Assembly (NCBI GenBank): GCA_043381765.1
Contig: JBHJMP010000873.1
Span: forward strand, 1-37,155
Direction of reading: 5' to 3'
From: Collodictyon triciliatum
Taxonomy: Eukaryota; CRuMs
Length of the DNA stretch: 37,155 bases
Part shown: positions 22,401 to 32,914 of the stretch, in pieces
Layout of the letters: the number at the start of each line of letters is the position of its first letter
Position numbering within the stretch: the stretch's first letter is position 1
Translations under genes and position numbers: made by a program
Notes under the pieces: model-generated
Databases searched by the model: none
What the model was told of the DNA's origin: nothing
What the model saw: only the letters and a program-made list of their open reading frames with translations

Positions 22401-25400
22401 TAACACATGTCGTTGTAGGGCAACAAACGGAAACTTTGGGTGGTTCTCAAACGAGGCAAGACGCGTTACTGTGGTCGTTGTAAATTTCCCAGAGCTAGAC
22501 TACATGATGATGGAAGAAGTGGAAAAGGCTCAAAAGTTCACGTGTCTTGTTCAGGTAGTCTAATCATCCAACAAATAGCATAACTTTGTATTTTAATTAT
22601 GGACAATCCATTCTAAATCATAATGGGTCGTATAAAAAAATAGACTGCAATACGAAGATACGAAGGCACAATCAATCAGTTTTTTGTGAACGCTAAGGTA
22701 CTACTATGCTCTTTCCGATACCTTTTAACACAAACACTCAACAAACAAAATTCACGTATTTTTTTTGGCATGTATCATCACTATCACTTTAACTTGCGAT
22801 AAACGCAATAAAATCAAAAGGGCTTAACAATCGTCGCTGGGTTCGGCTTGCCTCCATTGTCTCACGAAGATGACCCGTTCCGTGCTGTCCGCACAGCCAT
22901 GGAAATACGGGAATCACTGCGAAAGCTGGAGTGGGGTAGAATGTTTGGCAAGAGAACGAGTATTTTAAAAAGTTGTTTTGGCATAGCGACAGGTTTTAAT
23001 TATCATAATTGGTTTTTTTTTTTACTTATATAGTATACTCAGTATTATTACCGTGTTTTTTCATCCATCCGAAAATATCTAGTGTTGTTTTATTATTCAA
23101 AACAACACTTCTCTTCTACCAGGAAAAATTTTCTGTGGGACCATAGGAAACTCGACCAGGAAAGAGTATGCCATGATTGGAGAGGTTTGTATCTTCATGT
23201 GTTTTGACTTGATGAAACTATAAAGTGTGTCATTTACGACTGTTATACCACTTCATTCGAAATTCATGGTCATACATATATTTCTCCTTTCGCTTTTTTC
23301 CTTGTCTTCTTCCCAATTCATATCAAAGGTACTGACCTATGCTGCATCTCTTGTTGCCATGGGCCGTGACGAGTTATTGTGTGACCAGGCAACATACGAC
23401 TCATGCAATCGGTACTAGGCACATGATATAAAGTTATAAATAATCTATAACATAAACCTGTTGTATTTTAAATCGAATAAAGGAGAAAAAGGTGTATATA
23501 TGTTGCCACATCCGTCACATATCTTTAATTTCCTATAGTTTTTTTTAAAAAAGAAGAGAAATTCTACAATAAGGCGACTGATTTTTAATTCATTCATTTT
23601 ATTATTATAGGCAAATTGTATTCGAAAAAGTTTCCGTGCGTCTAACCAAGCCAGTCCGCCAAGATACATCAGGAGGAAATCCTATAGGCGTGGCAAAGCA
23701 GGCAAACACATCTGCCCTGGTTGTCTATCGCCCCAGCGCCATGGATAAACCAATTATGAATACACAGGTTTGTATTTGTTTAAATTTTATCTAGTTTGTA
23801 AATCTAAAGACTCATGCAATCAGCTTTTCTTGTTTTTACATATAGGTCGAAGACGAGAAAAGAATACCGATAATTGGAAGAAAGACTGAGATTGGAATAC
23901 TTATGGAATTACTCAAGAAACTGAAATTTGATGGCCGTGGTCACTTTGTTCTGGTCACCGGACCTGCTGGGATAGGTTTTTCTTCTCCCCTGTGTACTTT
24001 ATACCAAGTTCCTTTTTTCTATTTTTTTCTCAATTGGATCCCAAATACCTTCTAAACATGAATTTTTTGTTTATGGATTTAAGTAACTGATTGTATAAAT
24101 GAATTCATTCCTACTCAATCATGTCGTATGAGTTAATTTTCTTGCCGATTTTGCAGGTAAGTCGTATTTTGTTCAAGAATTTCAAAGGCTTGGTGAAGAA
24201 ATGCGCTGCAAGGTAATTCTATTGCAGCTTTTGATATGTTTTCCACCAATTTTTTATGTGTAAAATACTGACGTTGTAAAACACTTCACAATGAGTCACT
24301 CTTCCTTTTGAATTCTAGATTGTGAATGCGAGTGGCGACTCTGTCTTCAGAAATGCACCGTATCACGCCTGGGAAAAAGTTATTCTCGAGCTTCTGGATT
24401 TACACAATAAAGTTGTCCAAGGTGCCACTACAAATATTGAGTCATCACCATTGCTTTCTTCCTCTTCAGCGATGAAAAAGTCGACTCAAACGCTACAAGG
24501 TAGCACCCGAGCTATTAACTTTATTTTTTCTCTTATCTGTTTACTGTGGAAAGAAATAATATGGTGATATTTTAGCTGAAGCCTTTTTTTTTCTTCTTTA
24601 TTCGATTAAAGGGATTTGAACAGGAGCCTTATTAAATGTTAAATTCATTAACGATGTAGTACCTGGAGCTGGTAATACTCTTGCACCTCCCGGACAGCCT
24701 GGCGCTACAAATGCAGGTGCTGCTGCAAATGGAGCGGCAAACAATGTGGATAGGAAATTTAGAAAAAGAATGGCGTCGATGTTAGTCAGCCACGATGTTT
24801 TCAAGATTCAGCCCGACCTAATCCAACTTGCGCCGTTGTTGAACACAATCATTCCGAATCTACGAATGCCTGACAACGATGTTGTTCGAGATATGAGCGT
24901 CCAGGTAAATACTTCTGTTAATTGAAAAATTGGAGATAAGAAATAACGAAACCTGAGTGCGCTCCATGTTTTCGAAAGGATAATAGTAATACCAGATTAT
25001 TACAAAATGTAATGAGTGACAAACTTTTCCAATTATATCTAAACATGACTTATTTTAAGGCTCGAGCAGAGAATACTCGCTTCCTTTTGCTTAGTCTATT
25101 ACGATTGACAGCAGAAAGGTCGCCCTTTATACTCATCATGGAAAACGCACAATAGTATGGTTTAAATATTGATTAAGACAAAATACACATAATCAAAGCT
25201 TCGAATATGAACTTAAATGAAATTAGTATGGACTCTGCTTCCTGGTCTCTCTTGAGGCTCGCTGCTACACAAATACCTGGAATATTATTTGTTGTTGCAA
25301 TGAGGCCTTCGTCAGGTTTGCTCGAACAGCATTGTATTTATTACTGTTCCTATTATCATATGCCAATTAATGGGTGACCACATCTGGATTTTTGATAGAG

Positions 25401-28400
25401 ATGGATAATGAAATCAGAGAGCTATACCAAGCATCTGATTTGCATGTCATGAACCTTGAGCCATTATCAAGAGAAGAAAGTGATAGGCTAGTTTGTTCTG
25501 TGATGAAAGGTTAATCTCATATCAAAATCAATACAAGTATTTCAAATCACTCATAATATATTCTCATGTAAATTCATATTCATCTCATACTATGTTAATT
25601 TTTTTTCCTTTATAGTAAGGGATTGTGACGAGGAAATTAAAAGGCTCGTGTACGAAAAATCTCAAGGGAATCCTCTCTTTGAGATTGAATTGACTCGCTC
25701 TTTGATGACTAACGAACGAGTTGACATCAGTGGGAGGTAAGTACTCGCCTTTTTTTTTTTTTCGTCATTCTCGTCGGATAGGCTGCCTAAGTTTATTGCT
25801 TACTTATTAGGAAAGCGAGAATCAAAGGCGAAAGGGCGTTGAGTGTCACTATTGGTGATAATCTGATGTCTTTGGTTACTGGGAGAATTGACGCATTAGC
25901 AAACACCCCCTCACAACATTTTGCATTGAAGGTTAATATAACTTGATATCTCCCTTGATAGAGTAAACTACATATTGGTTGAATGAACCTCAATCTCACA
26001 TTATCTTGAACTGGATAGCTTTAACATTCTCACAACTCATAGGTTGCAAGTGTTATCGGTAAAAATTTTCATGAGCAACTCTTGTCAGACATCTATCCTG
26101 ATGAATCAGCAAAGTCATCTCTCACAAAGGACTTACAGGTTTGATTATATATTGTTTGGTATATTTTAAATGATTTAAGCATTCTCGAATGAAATGGCTT
26201 TTACATTCCAAAAATTCATTCATGACAACCATGTACCAGAATTTGGAAGGAAACGGCCTTATCGAAACAGTCGGCCCAGGCTCGTACACATTTGTAAATC
26301 AGGTCATTCGCGAGGCAGCTTATGAATTGCTGCTGATATCACAGGTTCCCTATGTGTATGAATATATGGAGGAATTATATTTGAATCAACTCACCTCGCT
26401 ACACTTTGAATCGAATAAAGGGAAAAAAAATATTTGAATCAACTAATCTTCTCCCTTCGAAAAATATAAATGAACATTATAATAGAGACAACAACTGCAT
26501 AAGTCGATTGCAGAGTGGTATGAGCGACACAAGAGTGAAGACCTGAAGCCACTCTACCCTGTTCTTGCTCTCCACTACTCTCGTGCTAATGTTGAGGATA
26601 AGGCAATATATTACTGCGAACTGGCAGCTAGGTTCTTTTTATTCTTTTTGTTAATACTCGATATCAACATGAATGTCACAAATTTATAAATATGTCGTAC
26701 TTTTACATTATATCCCACATATGTATTATCGGATTGTTCGTTTGGTAGATAAACTTATCTCATGATGATAACAGATCATCCTTGGAGACTTACGCAAATC
26801 AAGAAGCTGTTCGGTACTTCAAACGAACGCTGGCTTTCTATCGAGATATGCCAAACACTTCTTTTCACACCGCAAGATGCGAGAGAGGACTAGGAGGTCT
26901 CTTTTATATCTTGAATTTATCCTAATACAGGGAGTGTTAATTCGTGCCCATGTAAAATTTAAATCGTTTCTATGACTATTTAATCCAGAAACCTATCTTC
27001 GTATGGGTGATATCCCAGCTGCGAGCAGCCACTTTACACAGTCGCTACTTTCGCTACAAGAAAGGGTTCCCAGAACAAAGGTTATTGCGATAAGGAAGAC
27101 ATGTGCATTCACACTTGGGACATGCAATATACTAATTATGAATACATCAATTTTGATTTCTTTAGTTCAATCTCAAGGTCGCATGTTTCTATGAACTTTT
27201 AATCCTTCGCATTCGAGAAATTATTGGGAGAAGACCTCCAGTAGATGTACCTGGAAACAAAGTTACACAGCTAACTGTGCAAATGGGACAGGTACGTTCT
27301 AGAGTAACTTTTTCCCTATATATATACGATGATTTAAAGAGATTCGATGTACTGCGGGTACTCAGTATACCGACCGGAGGCGATGGCTTTTTTTAAAGGG
27401 AGATATTTTTGTGCAGCCTTCGCATTCTGATAAATTGCTAGAAGCCGCTAGTACATGTGAAGGAATGTATCATGTTGCGCAGTCCAGTAATGACCTGGGG
27501 GCTTGTTTATACTTCTCTCTGCGTTCCATTAACATATCTGAGAAATTGGTTTGGCAGTTCGATCACTTATTCATACATGCCATTCGGCGTCAATACCTTT
27601 ATTATGTTGGTCTGTCGATGTGCTACAAAAAAAAAAACATAATTAAAGTCATTTCCCCGTAGCCTGTGGACTATTCTTCCATGGGTATTCGCTCGCGTGC
27701 ATATAGTCATCTGGGGCTTCTTTATGGCCTTTACAAAAATTATACAAAGACACAATATTATTTTGCACGAGCTCTGGAATTTTGCCACAGAGACGATAAT
27801 GGATCGAAATCGTCGATTGTTTTGACTCGTTGTCATTATGAAATTATGCAAGGAAACTGGACTTCAGCCCAGGTATATTGAATTATATATTTGATTTTTT
27901 ATCACTTCAACATAATTTATTCAGTTATTCACTTTTATCATCAAATAAGTCATCTGCAGAAGAGAGCTTTCAAATGCGCTCTCGCATTGGTGACTTACGA
28001 GGGCAGGAAGATGCACTTTTCCATTCATCATTCGCACAGAGAGCAAAAGGAAGACTACCAGAATCCTTGTAATTGATTTGGGCATTATTCTAGTTTATCT
28101 ATTTACGGCCTGATGACCCATCCTTGACTTAGAACCATGGTGACAAAATATCTGAGCTCAGCCCGTTCCCGAGGTGACCAACAAATGGAAGCCCGAGGAT
28201 TGTGTGACTTGGCGCATAGTGAGATTCTTGCTGGTCGTTACAAGGAGGTACTTACATATGATATACTCATGCATCTTTCAAAGCTCTTTTACTGTTTGTC
28301 TTTTCATTAATTTTTTTAATGTTTGCTTTCAATGTTTATTTCTTTTTCTTTTCTTTTTCTCTTTATTTTACTTTTTCTTTTTAATTTTTAATTTTTAGGT

Positions 28401-30121
28401 TCCATTCTTCATTCTTCATTCCCTTCCCTCAATTTAATATGAATAAAAACTAAGTATCATCCATACAAGGCGGTCAAGCTTGCTCAACAGGCTCGACGTT
28501 TGGTGGCAAAGACAGAAACCTATTTTGTGGCTGACACATTCTCTATGTATGGGAGATTAGCTCTAGCATCTTGGCGGCATGGCGACAGAAGCGGGTATGT
28601 AAATGCTGTATTTTGCCATTATTTCAAGGTATAATTGAAATACAAAAATCCATGAGACGCCTTCACGTTTTCTTTGTTATTCACTTCCTTTCCTTCTGTA
28701 TCTTCGATTATGAACACAAATGCAGCGCATTCTCTGCCGCCTTATCAGCCCATTCACTAATCAGCAAAGTCGATCAAATCAATTTTTCCTCGTATGAAGG
28801 TTACGCTGGGATGTGCGAAGTGAGTGTACTTTCCTTTTAATTTGACCCAAAGTGCAAATAGCTGCATTAAATTCAACAACTAAATATAAAGCTAGGAAAG
28901 GTGTATCATAAATACATACATGCCATAGATATCCATATGCAATACTTAATTAACCAATTGTCCAATCCTCCAAACAAGGTTTTGCTGTCTATTCTCGAGA
29001 AACCTTCTGATTTCCGGAATGAAGTTGCAGCTGCGCCTCAAGGAAAACCTACTCCGATGAGCAAGGGGTCTGGACGAGTTGGGTCTGTTGACGACAATCA
29101 CGATTTGGAGGCTTCACAAACCAGTACCCAAATTCGAATGTTTAATCTGGAAGATATGTCTATGGAGCAGCTTTTACGTGTGTCTAAAGAGTCTGTGGAG
29201 CATTTTCTCTTGTTTGCTGAGAGGTTAGATAATCTTCTCAAGTGCCTCGATAAAAAATTTTCCCTCATTCCTCTTGTATTTCATACATATGGGCTTTATT
29301 TATTCATTAGATAATCCTTTGCAGTTACAAATTTGCGCAACCAAGGGCGCTTCTATATAGTGCACTTTATCGGAAACACAGCGAGATAGCTGGGAAACAT
29401 ATCTCCCCTGCCCAAAAGGATGCCCTGTCTGCGGTTATCCGAAAAGTGGTTCAAAAGAGCCTCTCCTTGTCACGGTTCTGCTTTATCCTTTATCCTTTAT
29501 CCTTTATCCTTTATCCTTTATCCTTTATCCTTTATCCTTTATCCTTTATCCTTTATCCTTTATCCTTTATCCTTTATCCTTTATCCTTTATCCTTTATCC
29601 TTTATCCTTTATCCTTTATCCTTTATCCTTTATCCTTTATCCTTTATCCTTTACCCTTTACCCTTTCTTTTTTTCTTTTTTTTTCTTATTTTCTTTTTTT
29701 CTTATTTTCTTTTTTTCTTATTTTCTTTTTGGTTTTTTTTGGTATTTTTTGGTTTTTTTGGTTTTTTTTTTTTTGGTTTTTTTTGGTTTTTTTTTTTTTG
29801 GTTTTTTTTGGTTTTTTTTTTTTGGTTTTTTTTTGGTTTTTTTTTGGTTTTTTTTGGTTTTTTTGGTTTTTTTGGTTTTTTTATCTCGCTCAAATGGTTC
29901 ACAATTGGCATTTCTAAACCTTCCATCCGCATTATACGTTTTTTTTTTTTATGCTAACTAAAATCGTAAATAGCGAATATGATATGCCGTTTGAAGAAGG
30001 AATGGCTCTGTATGTCAGTGCTTCGTGTGGAGGTGGGCAAGAAGATGCACGAAAAGCAGATAGCATATTTTCGCAGCTGGGGGTTGTGCGTCCTGTTGCA
30101 TCGTCCATTCCATCTCTATGA
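19457..30121 (+). CDS. ADCY10-like (soluble adenylyl cyclase family) multidomain protein
   Basis: About 37 exons spell a protein of roughly 1,850-1,900 residues. The early exons, checked for phase, are 19457-20457, 20591-20681, 20823-20972, 21130-21213, 21303-21485, 21831-21943, 22181-22255, 22419-22554, 22644-22697, 22821-22992, 23123-23184, 23329-23411, 23611-23767, 23846-23975, 24157-24212, 24319-24499, 24624-24904, 25060-25154 and 25227-25315. The last exon is 29974-30121. Order: a 334-residue disordered N-terminus; cyclase C1 (LYAKIDGFSQIT, GDVMKVTGNSLFAIW); C2 (RRVTVVVVNFPEL, GIATGKIFCGTIGNSTRKEY, VLTYAASLVAMG); an NTPase domain with P-loop GPAGIGKS and ILIMENAQYMDSASW; then helical repeats to the end. 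This order is that of soluble adenylyl cyclase. C1 lacks the second metal Asp (Asn in GNS) and C2 lacks the Asn and Arg of the transition-state motif, so activity is doubtful. Confidence 0.9.
21743..21811 (-). mobile_element. Short retroposed element, copy D, with 11-bp target duplication
   Basis: ACTTAATGATT occurs at 21743-21753 and 21801-21811. Read on the minus strand, the 47-bp insert runs from a leader through CCCTTGAATAGAATAAAGG to the tail AAAAGGAT. It sits in an intron of the cyclase gene, antisense to it, just before the acceptor at 21830. Confidence 0.7.
23465..23490 (+). mobile_element. Short retroposed element, copy G (core only)
   Basis: TTTTAAATCGAATAAAGG followed by AGAAAAA, in the cyclase intron between exons 23329-23411 and 23611-23767. 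No convincing flanking duplication is visible. Confidence 0.5.
24578..24630 (-). mobile_element. Short retroposed element, copy E, next to a splice acceptor
   Basis: On the minus strand the core CCCTTTAATCGAATAAAG is followed by AAGAAAAAAAA. The possible duplication GAAGCCTT/GGAGCCTT (24578-24585 and 24623-24630) has one mismatch. On the plus strand the AG that ends this cyclase intron (24622-24623) lies at the edge of the insert. Confidence 0.5.
26377..26444 (+). mobile_element. Short retroposed element, copy B, with perfect 15-bp target duplication
   Basis: ATATTTGAATCAACT is present at 26377-26391 and again at 26430-26444. The 38-bp insert is CACCTCGCTAC, then the core ACTTTGAATCGAATAAAGGG, then an A run. 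This is the cleanest copy. It lies in a cyclase intron, in the sense orientation. Confidence 0.8.
29482..29666 (+). repeat. TTTATCC heptamer array in the last cyclase intron
   Basis: About 26 tandem copies of TTTATCC, the last few drifting to TTTACCC. The array begins just after the donor (29475) of the final intron. Confidence 0.95.
29667..29883 (+). repeat. T-rich tract with regularly spaced GG pairs
   Basis: C-poor low-complexity DNA: TTTTTCTTATTTTC units followed by T runs interrupted by GG. With the heptamer array it makes up most of the 499-bp final intron. The Phe-rich and Lys-rich open frames it produces are not genes. Confidence 0.9.
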
Positions 30122-31256
30122 GGACATTTCAAAAGTAACAACTACTATTCAATCAACACCATGAATATTCGTAAACGCCCTACCTTCACAGTAATGTCGT
30201 ATCTGCTACGGACTTCTAGATATTCATTCACCACGACTGTTGATTCCCTTCATACCTAGCTCTTTCAAATAAAAAAACATACTTCGTAGAAAATACATTT
30301 ATACTTGGGTGGTGTATCAAACATACTGCGGTTGTGTATTTTTTTTTCGTTTTTCTTCTTTACTTTACTCGATGTTAGATAATTGAGCTGCCTTGTGGAA
30401 GAGCAAAGGGCATGAAGAGAGAGGATTTAAGTAAAATTTAAGAGATATCGGAGAGGAATGGTACACGAAAGATGAAGCGACCAAGGCAATTCCAGAGGCC
30501 GTGAGTCTATCGCCTCACAAAAGTGGTTTTACATATCGGCAAGTCAATCCATGCTGAATAACGCCTGCAAATTATATGATTTATTTGGATAAGGAGGCCT
30601 CCTGCTTAACCTAATATAATTAAGCTATATATTCCACAAATACTTTATAACTGGAAATTATTGTCTTTATTAGTAAATCTGGAATTTATATATGAATATC
30701 AAATTTTATGATCAAATCTAATTATTTGATTGAATTGTATACATAGATCAATATTGCATAATAATAGTGTCAACATTAAAAACTTGCCGTGAATTTGAAT
30801 CGGAAAACCAGGAATAGGGTGCATAACATATTGTTGGCATTGAGGTTCGTTTCTGTCATGACACTTTGGATGGGAAAGAGTTGCTTCCTCTTGTTCAAAA
30901 TTTTATCCAATACAGGTATTTTTCACAGACCAGTAATCAAAAATGCATTTATTCTGGAAAATTCGAGTGCGATGAGCCCCCACCAAAATGTTGCAATAAA
31001 TAACTAAATAAAAAAAATATATAGCAGAACGTAATAGCAGCCGAATCAAAACCAATCTTGTAATCAATCGCCATCACACCCAGAACCACCGATACAGACA
31101 ACTGATCGATTCGCAACGTGAAGAACCCTGCTCGGCAACAAATCTCCGAGGCGACTTTTCCCCTTAAGCCGCCGACTCTTCCACTCCCCTTATCCGAAAT
31201 CAAACAGTCCACAAGACAAACAAACAATCAACGAGAAACCCAGAGAAGCCAACGCC
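30122..31256. other. Intergenic region, nothing recognised
   Basis: AT-rich DNA between the cyclase stop and the next plus-strand gene. Short open frames (for example around 30400 and 30789) lack supported starts or splice partners. The last 150 bp before 31257 are richer in C and A and probably form the promoter and 5' UTR of the following gene. Confidence 0.4.
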
Positions 31257-31971
31257 ATGTTCACCTCTCCAAACGCCGTTGCGTATCTGCCAAACAAACC
31301 CGCCGAAGCAGCAAACACACGACAACACAATCCGGCCATGTATGTGTATCACGAGACGCAGCAAGTCAACGCAAGCCACATGTCTGCTTCTGTCTCGGCT
31401 TCTGTCTCTGATTTTGCGCCCAACCAACCAAATCACTATGCGTGGAATACAACAGAAGGACTTGGAGCATCGCACTCACGCAACACACCCGGACGGCTCG
31501 CAGAATACCGCCCGTACGAGGACGGAATTCACGCCCGCCCGCGTTCGCCCGAGGATGATGAAGACGGCTCCACTCCCAGACTTTTGTGAGGCTGTTATTA
31601 TACTCTTCATTAATCGTATCACAAAAGGCCATTTGCAGATTTCACGAGATGTTTTGGGGGTGCTGTATTGGATGAATGTGATGAAGTATGTATGGTTGTA
31701 AGATGATTTCGCAAACTGTAATAGTTACTTGGAGAAAAATCTAAAATAAAAAAAAAAAGAAAGAAGAGAGAATAACTATTACCTTTTAATTTTCACTATG
31801 CCCAGATTCTTGTGCGGCTTTGTTCTCACTCCGCTTGTTTGGTTGGCCGGCTTTTGGTGGTGGTATCACCCAAATACAACTGCAAGACTCTGGGCGCGGA
31901 TTAATATCATAGCATTCATCATCGTTCTGGTTGCAATCGCAGTGGCATTCTTTGTTTACAATTTGACCTAA
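31257..31971 (+). CDS. Small membrane protein with disordered N-terminus (164 aa)
   Basis: Exon 31257-31585 joins exon 31806-31971 at GTGAGG/CAG with phase kept, giving 164 residues from ATG to TAA. The first 105 residues are polar and disordered (Asn, Ser, Gln, Pro, His), ending in an acidic patch EDDEDG. The second exon encodes two hydrophobic segments, LLFLCGFVLTPLVWLAGFWW and INIIAFIIVLVAIAVAFF, separated by a short basic loop (HPNTTARLWARIN). The layout suggests a tail-anchored hairpin membrane protein with a long cytosolic N-terminus. Without splicing, exon 1 alone would stop at 31589 after 110 residues. The family is not recognised. Confidence 0.7.
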
Positions 31972-32061
31972 TATCAGGATATTGTGATACGGAGTCGATT
32001 TTTCCACTCGCTCCTGTCCATTTCGGTTCTATTTGTGATTCATTTTGACTATATTTTAGCT

Positions 32062-32190
32062 CCCCTTTTTTCTTCTTTTTTCTCCTTTTTTCCTCTCTTT
32101 TCCTCTTTTTTCTTCTTTTTTCTTCTTTTTTCTTCTTTTTTCTTCTTTTTTCTTCTTTTTTCTTCTTTTTTCTTCTTTTTTCCTCTCTTT
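32062..32190 (+). repeat. TTCTTTTTTC decamer array
   Basis: Tandem TTCTTTTTTC units with TTCCTCTTTT variants at both ends. It is strongly pyrimidine-biased on the plus strand and lies downstream of the small membrane protein gene. Confidence 0.9.
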
Positions 32191-32430
32191 TCCTGTTTCA
32201 ATATTCGATTACGCGATGGTTACATCACATCTCCATCCACTTACGTAGACCTTTTATTTTTCCCCTATTTTTTTTCTTTCATTCATCTAGACTCTTTCCT
32301 TTGTTTTGTTGGTGTCTGCTCCACACGACCTACTATGAGATAAATGTGTACAATCAAGAAAACAAAAGTGGTGACGGTGTTCTGATCACTTTCTTTTCTT
32401 TCCCTTTCCTCTCTCCCTCTCTCCCTCTCT

Positions 32431-32914
32431 NNNNNNNNNNNNNNNNNNNNNNNNNNNNNNNNNNNNNNNNNNNNNNNNNNNNNNNNNNNNNNNNNNNNNN
32501 NNNNNNNNNNNNNNNNNNNNNNNNNNNNNNNNNNNNNNNNNNNNNNNNNNNNNNNNNNNNNNNNNNNNNNNNNNNNNNNNNNNNNNNNNNNNNNNNNNNN
32601 NNNNNNNNNNNNNNNNNNNNNNNNNNNNNNNNNNNNNNNNNNNNNNNNNNNNNNNNNNNNNNNNNNNNNNNNNNNNNNNNNNNNNNNNNNNNNNNNNNNN
32701 NNNNNNNNNNNNNNNNNNNNNNNNNNNNNNNNNNNNNNNNNNNNNNNNNNNNNNNNNNNNNNNNNNNNNNNNNNNNNNNNNNNNNNNNNNNNNNNNNNNN
32801 NNNNNNNNNNNNNNNNNNNNNNNNNNNNNNNNNNNNNNNNNNNNNNNNNNNNNNNNNNNNNNNNNNNNNNNNNNNNNNNNNNNNNNNNNNNNNNNNNNNN
32901 NNNNNNNNNNNNNN
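32431..32914. other. Assembly gap (484 N)
   Basis: A run of N, entered from a CTCTCCCTCTC repeat on the left. On the right it cuts the kinase gene immediately after its APE motif, so the C-terminal part of that kinase domain is missing from the window. Confidence 1.

Noticed and set aside
24613-24623. B-box-like GTTCAAATC on the minus strand, suggesting a tRNA-derived SINE
   Set aside because: Only one copy of the short element shows it, no A box is present, and the other copies have different leaders.
29482-29666. Interstitial telomere repeat
   Set aside because: TTTATCC is not a known telomere unit, neither strand is G-rich, and the array lies inside an intron.
29420-29961. Long frames of Phe/Leu/Tyr/Pro or Lys/Asn repeats on both strands
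   Set aside because: They are translations of the TTTATCC array and T/GG low-complexity tract within the last cyclase intron.
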